This document shows, piece after piece, positions 55,128-62,812 of a stretch of DNA of 64,000 bases (the first letter of the stretch is position 1; each line of letters begins with the position of its first letter). Both the position numbers and the translations under genes were made by a program. Origin of the DNA: Phenylobacterium sp. (lineage in GTDB: Bacteria > Pseudomonadota > Alphaproteobacteria > Caulobacterales > Caulobacteraceae); NCBI RefSeq assembly GCF_016124325.1, contig NZ_WGNY01000015.1, forward strand, positions 20,380 to 84,379, written 5' to 3'. Below the pieces are notes generated by a model. It did not search any database. It had not been told where the DNA came from and saw only the letters and a list, made by a program, of their open reading frames with translations.

Positions 55128-55543
55128 ACTCGGAGTGCGGCGCGGGCGGCGGCCAGGGCCGCGGTCAGCGCCTCGGCGCGGTAGGCCTCGGCGGTCCCCA
55201 CGCCCCAGACCGGGTCCGGCCAGGCCGCGTCGCCGGGCCGGCGGCCCACGACGTGGACGTGCAGCTGGGGCGTGACGTTGCCCAACTGGCCGACATTCAG
55301 CTTGGCGACCGGCCACCCCGTCGCGGCCCCGACGGCGCGCACCGCCTCGCCCGCCCGGACAACCTCCTCCATGAGCGCCATGCGGTCGTTGACCGAGAGA
55401 TCCTCAAGCTCGCGGGCTCCGCCGATGCGCGGGATCAGCACCAGCCATGGCCAGCGCGCGTCGGCCTGCAGGCGCACGTGGCAGAGCGCCAGGTCGCCCA
55501 CGGCTTGGGAGGTCGCCACGAAGGCCGGATCGAGCTCGAACAT
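55124..55543 (-). CDS. HIT family protein
   Basis: 139 residues from the ATG at 55543 ([13 protein letters not shown]), with an alternative at 55564. The histidine triad motif QLHVHVVGR gives the nucleotide-binding site of HIT hydrolases. Likely a nucleoside phosphoramidase or dinucleotide hydrolase, substrate unknown. It is convergent with the exported hypothetical gene and divergent from mdh. Confidence 0.88.
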   Translation of the reverse strand: MFELDPAFVATSQAVGDLALCHVRLQADARWPWLVLIPRIGGARELEDLSVNDRMALMEEVVRAGEAVRAVGAATGWPVAKLNVGQLGNVTPQLHVHVVGRRPGDAAWPDPVWGVGTAEAYRAEALTAALAAARAALRV

Positions 55544-55636
55544 GTCTCTTCGCGCCTGCGGCATTGCAGCGCCGCGGTCAACCGGCTAGGAGCGCGTCCA
55601 GCCAAAGTGGTGGCCGGTTTTGCGCCCGGGACGCGC

Positions 55637-55676
55637 GCCCATCAGAGATGGGCGTCGATCCGACGGGATCGACGCC
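55637..55676 (+). promoter_or_regulatory. two overlapping hairpins in the mdh leader
   Basis: gcccat/atgggc (55637-55642 with 55648-55653) and an 11-base stem ggcgtcgatcc/ggatcgacgcc (55651-55661 with 55666-55676, loop gacg) overlap by three bases and are mutually exclusive if fully formed. They sit 32 bases before the mdh start, between the divergent HIT gene and mdh. No T-run follows, so this is not a standard terminator. Confidence 0.55.
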
Positions 55677-55707
55677 GGTCCGTGCGAATTCGAAAAGGAG
55701 CAGCCTC

Positions 55708-56691
55708 ATGGCGAAGAAGCCCATCCGCGTGGCGGTCACCGGCGCGGCCGGTAACATCGGCTACGCCCTGCTGTTCCGGATCGCCGCGGGCGAGATGCTG
55801 GGCAAGGACCAGCCGATCATCCTGCAGCTCCTCGAAATCCCTGTCGAAGGGCCTCAGAAGGCGCTGAAGGGCGTGGCCATGGAGCTGGAAGACTGCGCCT
55901 TCCCCCTGGTCCAGGACATGATCCTCACGGGCGACCCGGACGTGGCGTTCAAGGACGCCAACTGGTGCCTGCTGGTCGGCTCCAAGCCGCGCGGGCCGGG
56001 CATGGAGCGCGCCGACCTCCTGAAGGACAACGGCAAAATCTTCATCGCCCAGGGCCAGTCGATCGACAAGGTGGCCGCCGACGACGCGCGGGTCGCCGTG
56101 GTGGGCAACCCCTGCAACACCAACGTGATGATCGCCGCCAGCCAGGCCAAGCGCCTGCCGGTCGACCGCTTCACCGCCATGGTGCGCCTCGACGAGAACC
56201 GCGGCCGCGCCCAGCTGGCGAAGAAGGCCGGCGTGCCGATCACCGACGTCTCCGAGCTGTTCATCTACGGCAACCACAGCCCGACGATGTTCGCCGACTT
56301 CACCCACGCCAAGATTGGCGGCAAGGCGGCGGCCGACGTCATCAACGACCGCCCGTGGCTGGAGAACGACTTCCTGCCCACCGTCGGCAAGCGCGGCGCA
56401 GCCATCATCGAGGCCCGCGGCCAGAGCTCGGCGGCCTCGGCGGCCAACGCCCTGATCGACCACGTCCGCGACCTGGCGACGCCCGGCGCGATCCACTCGG
56501 TCGCGGTGGCCAGCCACGGCCGCTACGGCTTCGCCGACGGCGTCTGGGCCGGCATGCCGGTGAAGTCGACGGCGACCGGCTACGAAGTGGTCGAGAGCTA
56601 TGTGATGGACGACTTCGCCAAGTCGAAGATCAAGATCACCAACGACGAGCTGGTCGGCGAGCGCGACACCGTCAAGGACATGCTGGGCTGA
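55708..56691 (+). CDS. mdh: malate dehydrogenase (type-1, ~327 aa class)
   Basis: NAD-dependent malate dehydrogenase of 327 residues. The dinucleotide motif is [16 protein letters not shown], followed by [19 protein letters not shown], the arginine loop [11 protein letters not shown], the catalytic histidine in YGNHSPTMF and the C-terminal region GMPVKS. The aaggag ribosome site is 8 bases before the ATG. It resembles the MDH class of betaproteobacteria and eukaryotic cytosol, not the LDH-like MDH usual in alphaproteobacteria. Confidence 0.95.
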   Translation: MAKKPIRVAVTGAAGNIGYALLFRIAAGEMLGKDQPIILQLLEIPVEGPQKALKGVAMELEDCAFPLVQDMILTGDPDVAFKDANWCLLVGSKPRGPGMERADLLKDNGKIFIAQGQSIDKVAADDARVAVVGNPCNTNVMIAASQAKRLPVDRFTAMVRLDENRGRAQLAKKAGVPITDVSELFIYGNHSPTMFADFTHAKIGGKAAADVINDRPWLENDFLPTVGKRGAAIIEARGQSSAASAANALIDHVRDLATPGAIHSVAVASHGRYGFADGVWAGMPVKSTATGYEVVESYVMDDFAKSKIKITNDELVGERDTVKDMLG

Positions 56692-56695
56692 TCCG

Positions 56696-57637
56696 TCAGT
56701 TCTCGCGCGCGTCGGCGACCAGGTCCTTCAGCTCGGCGATGCGCGCGACGTAGACGTCCTCCACGGCCCACGGCGCCTCGCGCGCCGCAGCCTCGCGCGC
56801 GGCCAGCCAGCGCACCTGCTGGCGGCGCAGGGCCGATGTCGGGACCCCCGCGGCCTCGGCCTCGCGGTAGGCCGCCCGCATCTGGCGGTCGCGGGCCGAC
56901 AGCCGGCTGTCGGCGCACACCATCGCCTCGGCGCGGTCTGGCAGGGCGCAGGGATCGGCCTGGGCGACCCGTCGCGGCGCCTCCGCCCGCGCGGCCGCCT
57001 TGCGGGGAGGCCTGGCCGAGGCGAGCTCCACCTTCGCCGGCCGGGACTTCGCCGCGGTCTTCGGAGCCCGCTTCGGCGACTCGGCGCTGGCGACCTGGAT
57101 CGGCTTCTTGCGGACAGGCGCCTTCGCCTTGGCCTTGATGACCTTCGCGGCCCCAGGCGCCTTGGGGGCGGCCTTCTCGGCCTTGGCCACGCGGACCGGC
57201 GCGGGCTTCGGGCGCGCCGGGGGCTTCTCCGCCTTGGCCACGACGATCCTGGGCGGCGGCGGGGGTTTGGCCTTCGGTGGCGGGCCGCCTTCGGGTTCGG
57301 CCCGGGCGAGCACGACGACAGGTAGGGACCCTGGCGGCCTGGCCGATTCGGCCGCGCCCGCGAACCGCTGGGCCACGGGCCGCGAAGGCGGCAGCACCAC
57401 CAGCGGCGCGCCGAGCGGGGCCGGGCGGTCGTCGACCACGATCTGCAGGGGCTGGGCCGATTCGAGCTCGGGCGGAGCTTCGACCGCGGCCGGGACCGGC
57501 TCGGGATCGAGGCCGGGGCGCGCCCACAGGCCCAGGCCCACGCCGAGGGCCGCCGCGACAACGACGCCAGCCAGCACCACGCGGCGGCCCGGGCCCGGAC
57601 GGATCGATGGCGATTGCGGTGATGGTGGCGACGTCAT
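56696..57637 (-). CDS. single-pass membrane protein with C-terminal LprI/DUF1311-like domain
   Basis: 313 residues. Residues 1-18 are polar, a transmembrane helix lies at about 19-41, a long Pro/Lys/Ala-rich linker follows (about 45-225, KPPPPPRIVVAKAEKPPARPKP-like), and the last ~85 residues carry a DPCALP...MVCADSRLSARDRQMRAAYREA pattern with two cysteines, the LprI/DUF1311 type found in lysozyme-inhibitor-like proteins. The linker resembles cell-wall-spanning tails such as TonB's. Starts at the ATG at 57637. It converges on mdh with 4 bases between the stops. Confidence 0.75.
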   Translation of the reverse strand: MTSPPSPQSPSIRPGPGRRVVLAGVVVAAALGVGLGLWARPGLDPEPVPAAVEAPPELESAQPLQIVVDDRPAPLGAPLVVLPPSRPVAQRFAGAAESARPPGSLPVVVLARAEPEGGPPPKAKPPPPPRIVVAKAEKPPARPKPAPVRVAKAEKAAPKAPGAAKVIKAKAKAPVRKKPIQVASAESPKRAPKTAAKSRPAKVELASARPPRKAAARAEAPRRVAQADPCALPDRAEAMVCADSRLSARDRQMRAAYREAEAAGVPTSALRRQQVRWLAAREAAAREAPWAVEDVYVARIAELKDLVADAREN

Positions 57638-57807
57638 TCCCCGGGGCCCCTGAAGCACAGGTCCCTCGACGCCCGGGGGTCGGCCCTGCCCGGCGGTCCC
57701 ACGCCGGTGGCGGCCCCAGCCCCCAAACTCTCTCCCAAGGCCTAGATTGCGGTCATTCCGGCGCGGCGCCAATCCCCTCGCGGCCGGACACTTCGTCCCG
57801 GCGGGGA

Positions 57808-58605
57808 TTAGATCCAGCCGCGCTCGCGCAGCAGGCCGGCGTAGGTGCGGCTGACCGGCGCCTCGGAGCCGTCCTTCAGCGTCAGCACCGCGCGCCCGTC
57901 GCCGCGCCGGGCGTCGGCGATGGCGTCGCGCGCAACCCACCACGAGCGGTGCACCTGCGCGCCCTCGATGCCCTCCAGCTCGGCGATCGCATCGGCCAGG
58001 CGCATGAGGATCAGATCCTGGCCCTTGGAGGTGTGGAGCCGCAGATAGTGGTCCTCGGCCTCCACCGCCCACACCTCGGCCCCGCGCAGCTTCAGCGGCA
58101 GGCGTTCGAGGAACTTCGGCGGCGTCGCCGAGGCCGAGGTGGCGAGGGCGCGGGACCGGCCGACCAGGATCGCCAGCGACGAGACGCCGATGCAGATCAG
58201 GGTCACGTACCAGAGGATTTCCGGAAGCGCGGACAACGGCGGCGGCCGGCCGGCCCCCAGCGTATTGGTGGTCCAGACCACCGCGCTCATCACCGGCATC
58301 ATCAGCAGACCCGTGGCCGCGCCGGACGGGATCGCCCCGAAATCCCAGATGCGGGTGCGCGCGACGAGGCGGGCGCAGGCCAGGCCCAGCAGACAGCCGG
58401 CCCAACCGTAGAAGAGGTTCGTTCCGGCGCGCGCCGCCCACTGCAGCGGCGTCGCATGGAGCGGCCCGAGAAGGGTGACGAACAGCGAGATCAGGGTTGC
58501 GGCGCCCAGCATCCGCAGCAGCATCGACCGCGTGATCCGCGCCATTCGCGAAGCGCGAACGACGCGGCCTTGTGACTGGCGAAGGACGGACGTCACCCGA
58601 CGCAT
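57808..58605 (-). CDS. membrane-bound LytTR DNA-binding regulator
   Basis: About 265 residues. Four hydrophobic helices (roughly 35-155) precede a C-terminal LytTR domain (about 165-265), with the block LRGAEVWAVEAEDHYLRLHTS and the later AQVHRSWWVARDAIADARR typical of LytTR DNA-binding regions. Start ATG at 58605 (MRRVTSVLRQ) gives the longest sensible form, and M at 58545 is an alternative. It is an inner-membrane regulator, sensing unknown. The upstream gap (58606-58693) carries the divergent DUF2306 promoter. The downstream 170 bases (57638-57807) show no gene. Confidence 0.85.
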   Translation of the reverse strand: MRRVTSVLRQSQGRVVRASRMARITRSMLLRMLGAATLISLFVTLLGPLHATPLQWAARAGTNLFYGWAGCLLGLACARLVARTRIWDFGAIPSGAATGLLMMPVMSAVVWTTNTLGAGRPPPLSALPEILWYVTLICIGVSSLAILVGRSRALATSASATPPKFLERLPLKLRGAEVWAVEAEDHYLRLHTSKGQDLILMRLADAIAELEGIEGAQVHRSWWVARDAIADARRGDGRAVLTLKDGSEAPVSRTYAGLLRERGWI

Positions 58606-58693
58606 CTCCGCTCGCGGCCCTGAACGATCGCCGTCATGTCCCAGCTCGACCGGAGCGCGGCGACCCGCGCCCTCACACGATCGGAGATAAAGG

Positions 58694-59242
58694 ATGTCGT
58701 TGGTTTCGCAAACGCCCGCCCGCCGCGAGTTCGGGTTCGGACCCCGGTTCGCCGCCGGCATGGCCATCGTCGCGCTGGTGATCGCCGTGGCGTTGGGCGG
58801 GCTGTGGCGGCCCCTCTTCGCCCTGGCCATGAAGAGCCGGCTCCACGCGCCGGACATGGCCCTGTTCGACAGGCTGTCGCCGGCCATCAAGGTCCACGTT
58901 CTGGTCGCGGTGGCGGCCCTGGTCCTGGGCGGCGTCCTGATGACCGCACGCAAGGGGCGCGTGTTCCATCGGGTGGCCGGATGGACGTGGGTCGGCCTGG
59001 TCGGCGTGACCGCCGGATCGTCGCTGCTGATCACCAGCCTCAACCACGGGAAGTGGTCATTGCTTCACCTCTTCACCGCCTGGGTGCTGCTGATCCTCCC
59101 GCTGGGCGTGATCTGGGCCAAACGGCATGACGTGGCCCGCCATCGGCGCACGATGATGGGCCTCTTCTACGGCGGGTTCGCCATCAACTTCTTCATCGCG
59201 TTCCTGCCGGGCCGCGCGCTGTGGCAGATGTTCTTCGGCTGA
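58694..59242 (+). CDS. DUF2306 family membrane protein
   Basis: 182 residues with five hydrophobic helices. Family features include LKGRVFHRVAGWTWV-like KGRVFHRVAGWTWVGL, the segment LHLFTAWVLL and AKRHDVARHRRTMMGLFYGG. ggag lies upstream of the ATG at 58694. Divergent from the LytTR membrane regulator, a pairing seen in other genomes that hints at a common stimulus. No enzyme function known. Confidence 0.85.
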   Translation: MSLVSQTPARREFGFGPRFAAGMAIVALVIAVALGGLWRPLFALAMKSRLHAPDMALFDRLSPAIKVHVLVAVAALVLGGVLMTARKGRVFHRVAGWTWVGLVGVTAGSSLLITSLNHGKWSLLHLFTAWVLLILPLGVIWAKRHDVARHRRTMMGLFYGGFAINFFIAFLPGRALWQMFFG

Positions 59243-59299
59243 CTTGGGCCGCGCCAATGTCTCGGTTCGGCCACGATCCCTGCCTAGACGCCGGACCGA

Positions 59300-62200
59300 A
59301 TGGCCCTGCGGCGGGCGGACGTGGCGATGGCCGATCTGATTTTCCATGATCCCAGCGGCCGGCGGGCCCGGCGCGTGCGGCTGGCGTGGGGCCTCCTCGC
59401 CGCGCTTGTGCTGATGGTATCGGCCGCCTTCTTCGCGACGCTGGCGTTCGCGCCGGAGCTGCCGGTTCTGTCGCTGAAGGACCCTCACGTCCTGCGCGCG
59501 CTGCACGTCGAGACGGCGCAGCACCTCAAGGGCCGCCGGGCCTGGAAGCGGGTTCCCCATCCCTCCGGCGTCGCTCACGGAGGCGCCGCCCATCCGCTGG
59601 CCGTCGGCTTCTACGTGTCCTGGGACGAAACCTCGCGCGCTTCGCTGAAGGCCCACGTCGATCAGCTGGATGTCGTCTCGCCGCAATGGATCGGCCTGAC
59701 GCCCGACGGCCGCCTGGACGTGACCCACGATCCCGAGGCGCGCGCGATCATCGCGAGGGCGAAGACGCCGCCGTCGCTGCTGCCCGCCGTCTACAACGCC
59801 CGCGACGGCGTGTGGAACGGCCCGGAGGCGGACCGGATCGTCACCGATCCGACCGCGCGCCGCACGATGCTGGATCAGCTCGCGACGCTGGCTCAGCACC
59901 AGGGGTTCGCGGGCTATGTGTTCGACTTCGAGAACCTGTCGCCGGCCGCCATCGCCGCCTACCCGACGTTCATCTCCGAAGCTGTCGCCAGGCTGCGGCC
60001 GCTGGGCCGCGAGGTGTGGGTCACCGCGCCCTTCGCCGACGATTCCTGGCCCCTCGTCCGGCTTCAGCGGGCCGCCGACGCCATCGTCCTGATGGCCTAC
60101 GACCAGCACTGGGGTACGGGCGATCCCGGCCCGCCCGCCGGGCAGGACTGGTTCCAGAGCCAGCTCGCCGACCGGCTGAGCCGACTCGATCCGGCGCGCA
60201 CGGTCGTGGCCCTGGGCGCCTATGGCTACGACTGGACCCTGCCCCGGCCCGGCCATCCGGGACGCGCCACCGCGGTCACCTACGCCGAGGCCACCCAGAT
60301 CGCCCACGACTCCGGCGCGCAGGCGGCCATGGATCCGGCTTCGCTCAATCCGACCTTCGCGTACGAGGACGAGACGGGCGCGCGCCACGAAGTCTGGTTC
60401 CTCGATGCGGCGACCCTCCACAACCAGCTCCGGGTGGCCGACGGGTTCCGGCCCCGGGGCTACGCGCTCTGGCGCATGGGCGGTGAGGATCCGCTGGACT
60501 GGACGCTCCTGCGCCACGCCTACGGCCAGCTCGCCACCCGCCAGCTGTCGAACCTGCCGCCCGGGGAGAACGTCGATTTCAACGGCACGGGCGAGGTCCT
60601 GAAGGTCACCGACATCCCGCACGGCGGCCATCGCACGATCGACGTCGACCCGGCGACCGGCCTCGTGTCGGCCGAGACCTACGACGCCAACCCCACTTCC
60701 TACGTGATCCAGCGCTATGGCGCGCGGCCCGGCCTGGTCGCGCTCACCTTCGACGACGGCCCCGACGGCCGATGGACGCCGAAGATCCTCGACATCCTCA
60801 AGGCCAAGCATGCGCCGGCGACGTTCTTCGTCATCGGCAAGAACATGTCGGAGTTCCCGGAACTCGTGGCGCGCGAGGTGGCGGAGGGTCACGACGTGGG
60901 CAACCACACCTGGACCCATCCGAACATCGGCGAGACGCCGGTCGCCGAAACCTCGGTCGAGCTGTCGGCGACCCAGCGCCTGTTCGAGACGATCACCGGC
61001 CGCTCGATGCGCCTGTTCCGCCCGCCGTTCTTCGGCGACGCGGAGCCCTCGACGCCCCAGGAGGTCGCGCCCCTGCTCGACGGCCAGGCCCAGGGCTATA
61101 TCGCCGTCGGCCTGCGCATCGACCCGGACGACTGGAAGAAGCCCGACCCGAAGCACATCGTCGACACCACGATCAGCCGGCTCGCCGACACCGTGCGGCC
61201 CGGCCAGGTGGTGCTGCTGCACGACTCCGGCGGCGACCGCAGTCGCACGGTCCAGGCGCTGCCGGCCCTGATCGACGCCATCCGGGCCCACGGCTACCGG
61301 CTGGTGACGATCGCGGAGCTCGCGGGCATGACGCCGGCCCAGGCGATGCCGCCGGCCGATCGCGGGACCGTCGAGCTGCTGCTCGACCGGATCGGGTTCG
61401 GTTTCCTGCACACCGCGGACGACGTACTGCGCACGCTGTTCATCGCGGCCATCGCGCTCGGCGTCGCGAGGCTGATGTTCCTCGGCGTGCTGGCGCTGAT
61501 CCACGCGGCGCGCTTCCGGGCGCCGCCCGACCTCGACCCGGCCGCCGGCCCCCTGATCAGCGTGCTGATCCCCTGCTTCAACGAGGAGAAGGTCATCGAG
61601 GCCTCGGTGCGCCGCATCCTCGCGTCGAACTGGGCCAACCTCGAGATCCTCGTGCTGGACGACGGTTCGTCGGACGCCACCTCGGCCATCGTGCGCGGCG
61701 CCTTCAGCACGGAGCCGCGGGTCGCCCTCATGACCTTCGAGAACGGCGGCAAGGCCCGGGCGCTGAACCGCGGGCTGGCTCACGCCCGCGGCGACGTCGT
61801 GGTGGCGCTCGACGCCGACACCCTCTTCGCGCCGGACACCCTGGCCCGGCTGGCCCGCTGGTTCGTGGACCCGAAGGTGGGCGCCGTGGCGGGCAACGCG
61901 CTGGTGGGCAACCGCCGCAACCTGATCACCCGCTGGCAGGCGCTGGAGTACGTGACGGCCCAGAACCTGGAGCGCCGCGCTCTGGCCGCGCTGGGCGCCG
62001 TCACGGTGGTCCCGGGCGCCGTGGGCGCCTGGCGGCGCTCGGCGCTGGCCGAGCTGGGCGGCTATCCCGCCGACACCCTGGCCGAGGATCAGGATCTGAC
62101 CATCGCGGTGCAGCGCGCCGGGTGGACCGTTCGCTTCGATCCCGAGGCGCGGGCCTACACCGAGGCGCCGGAGACGGTGAGCGGCCTCCTGAAGCAGCGC

Positions 62201-62671
62201 TTCCGCTGGTCGTTCGGCACGCTGCAGTGCCTTTGGAAGCATCGCGCCGCGCTGTTCAATCCCAGGCGGCCCGTCCTCGGCTTCGTGGCCCTGCCGCAGA
62301 TCTGGCTGTTCCAGATCGCGCTCACCTCCATCGCCCCCCTGGTGGACCTGGCCATCGTCGGCGGGCTGATCTCGGCGATCTACGGCTTCGCCTACCACTT
62401 CACCGAATGGTCGCCCGACGACCTGATCCGCAGCCTCGAGTACTGGGCCGCGTTCATCCTCCTCGACCTGTCGGCGGGCGCCATCGGCATGGCCCTGGAG
62501 CGACGCGCGCCCTGGGGCGACCTCGTGTGGTTGCCCGTGCAGCGGTTCGGCTACCGCCAGCTCATGTACTATGTGGTCGTGAAGTCGATCGGCGCGGCCC
62601 TGCATGGCGCGCGCGTGGGCTGGGGCAAGCTCGAGCGGCGCGCGACCGCAGCCCTCGATCACGCCGCCTGA
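59300..62671 (+). CDS. three-domain GH18 / polysaccharide deacetylase / GT2 glycosyltransferase protein
   Basis: 1123 residues. N-terminal membrane anchor (about 27-50). Residues about 95-430 form a GH18-like domain with GYVFDFENLS, as in YaaH-type enzymes. Residues about 475-680 form a NodB deacetylase with the catalytic LTFDDGPDG, metal-binding NHTWTHPNI and RPPFFGD. After another hydrophobic stretch (about 700-730) a family 2 glycosyltransferase follows (about 750-980) with LDDGSSD, ALDADT, EDQDLT and QRFRW. Further transmembrane helices end the protein. The layout suggests synthesis and trimming of a GlcNAc-type polymer at one site. The ATG at 59300 could also be 59327. Confidence 0.88.
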   Translation: MALRRADVAMADLIFHDPSGRRARRVRLAWGLLAALVLMVSAAFFATLAFAPELPVLSLKDPHVLRALHVETAQHLKGRRAWKRVPHPSGVAHGGAAHPLAVGFYVSWDETSRASLKAHVDQLDVVSPQWIGLTPDGRLDVTHDPEARAIIARAKTPPSLLPAVYNARDGVWNGPEADRIVTDPTARRTMLDQLATLAQHQGFAGYVFDFENLSPAAIAAYPTFISEAVARLRPLGREVWVTAPFADDSWPLVRLQRAADAIVLMAYDQHWGTGDPGPPAGQDWFQSQLADRLSRLDPARTVVALGAYGYDWTLPRPGHPGRATAVTYAEATQIAHDSGAQAAMDPASLNPTFAYEDETGARHEVWFLDAATLHNQLRVADGFRPRGYALWRMGGEDPLDWTLLRHAYGQLATRQLSNLPPGENVDFNGTGEVLKVTDIPHGGHRTIDVDPATGLVSAETYDANPTSYVIQRYGARPGLVALTFDDGPDGRWTPKILDILKAKHAPATFFVIGKNMSEFPELVAREVAEGHDVGNHTWTHPNIGETPVAETSVELSATQRLFETITGRSMRLFRPPFFGDAEPSTPQEVAPLLDGQAQGYIAVGLRIDPDDWKKPDPKHIVDTTISRLADTVRPGQVVLLHDSGGDRSRTVQALPALIDAIRAHGYRLVTIAELAGMTPAQAMPPADRGTVELLLDRIGFGFLHTADDVLRTLFIAAIALGVARLMFLGVLALIHAARFRAPPDLDPAAGPLISVLIPCFNEEKVIEASVRRILASNWANLEILVLDDGSSDATSAIVRGAFSTEPRVALMTFENGGKARALNRGLAHARGDVVVALDADTLFAPDTLARLARWFVDPKVGAVAGNALVGNRRNLITRWQALEYVTAQNLERRALAALGAVTVVPGAVGAWRRSALAELGGYPADTLAEDQDLTIAVQRAGWTVRFDPEARAYTEAPETVSGLLKQRFRWSFGTLQCLWKHRAALFNPRRPVLGFVALPQIWLFQIALTSIAPLVDLAIVGGLISAIYGFAYHFTEWSPDDLIRSLEYWAAFILLDLSAGAIGMALERRAPWGDLVWLPVQRFGYRQLMYYVVVKSIGAALHGARVGWGKLERRATAALDHAA

Positions 62672-62734
62672 GCCCCTCCGGCGCCCTCGGGGCGCCCTTG
62701 GGTCAGGCTCGGAAGCGAATCCCGCCTCACGCGG

Positions 62735-62763
62735 TTGTCATCGCAGGAGCCCCTGCCTATAAG
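62735..62763 (+). promoter_or_regulatory. sigma-70-like promoter for sucC
   Basis: ttgtca (62735-62740) and tataag (62758-62763) are separated by 17 bases, each one mismatch from consensus. Transcription would start near 62770, giving a leader of about 40 bases. A small GC hairpin (about 62682-62698) precedes it, closing the transcript of the glycosyltransferase gene. Confidence 0.65.
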
Positions 62764-62812
62764 CCGCGTCACTCGCCGTAGGGGCGAGCCTCAGGAAGCG
62801 CCCCAAGGCCTC

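Noticed and set aside
59057..62662. 1201-residue open frame on the minus strand across the GH18/deacetylase/GT2 gene
   Set aside because: A shadow of the real plus-strand gene. Its sequence is rich in His/Arg/Gly with no family motif; the plus frame has clear catalytic motifs.
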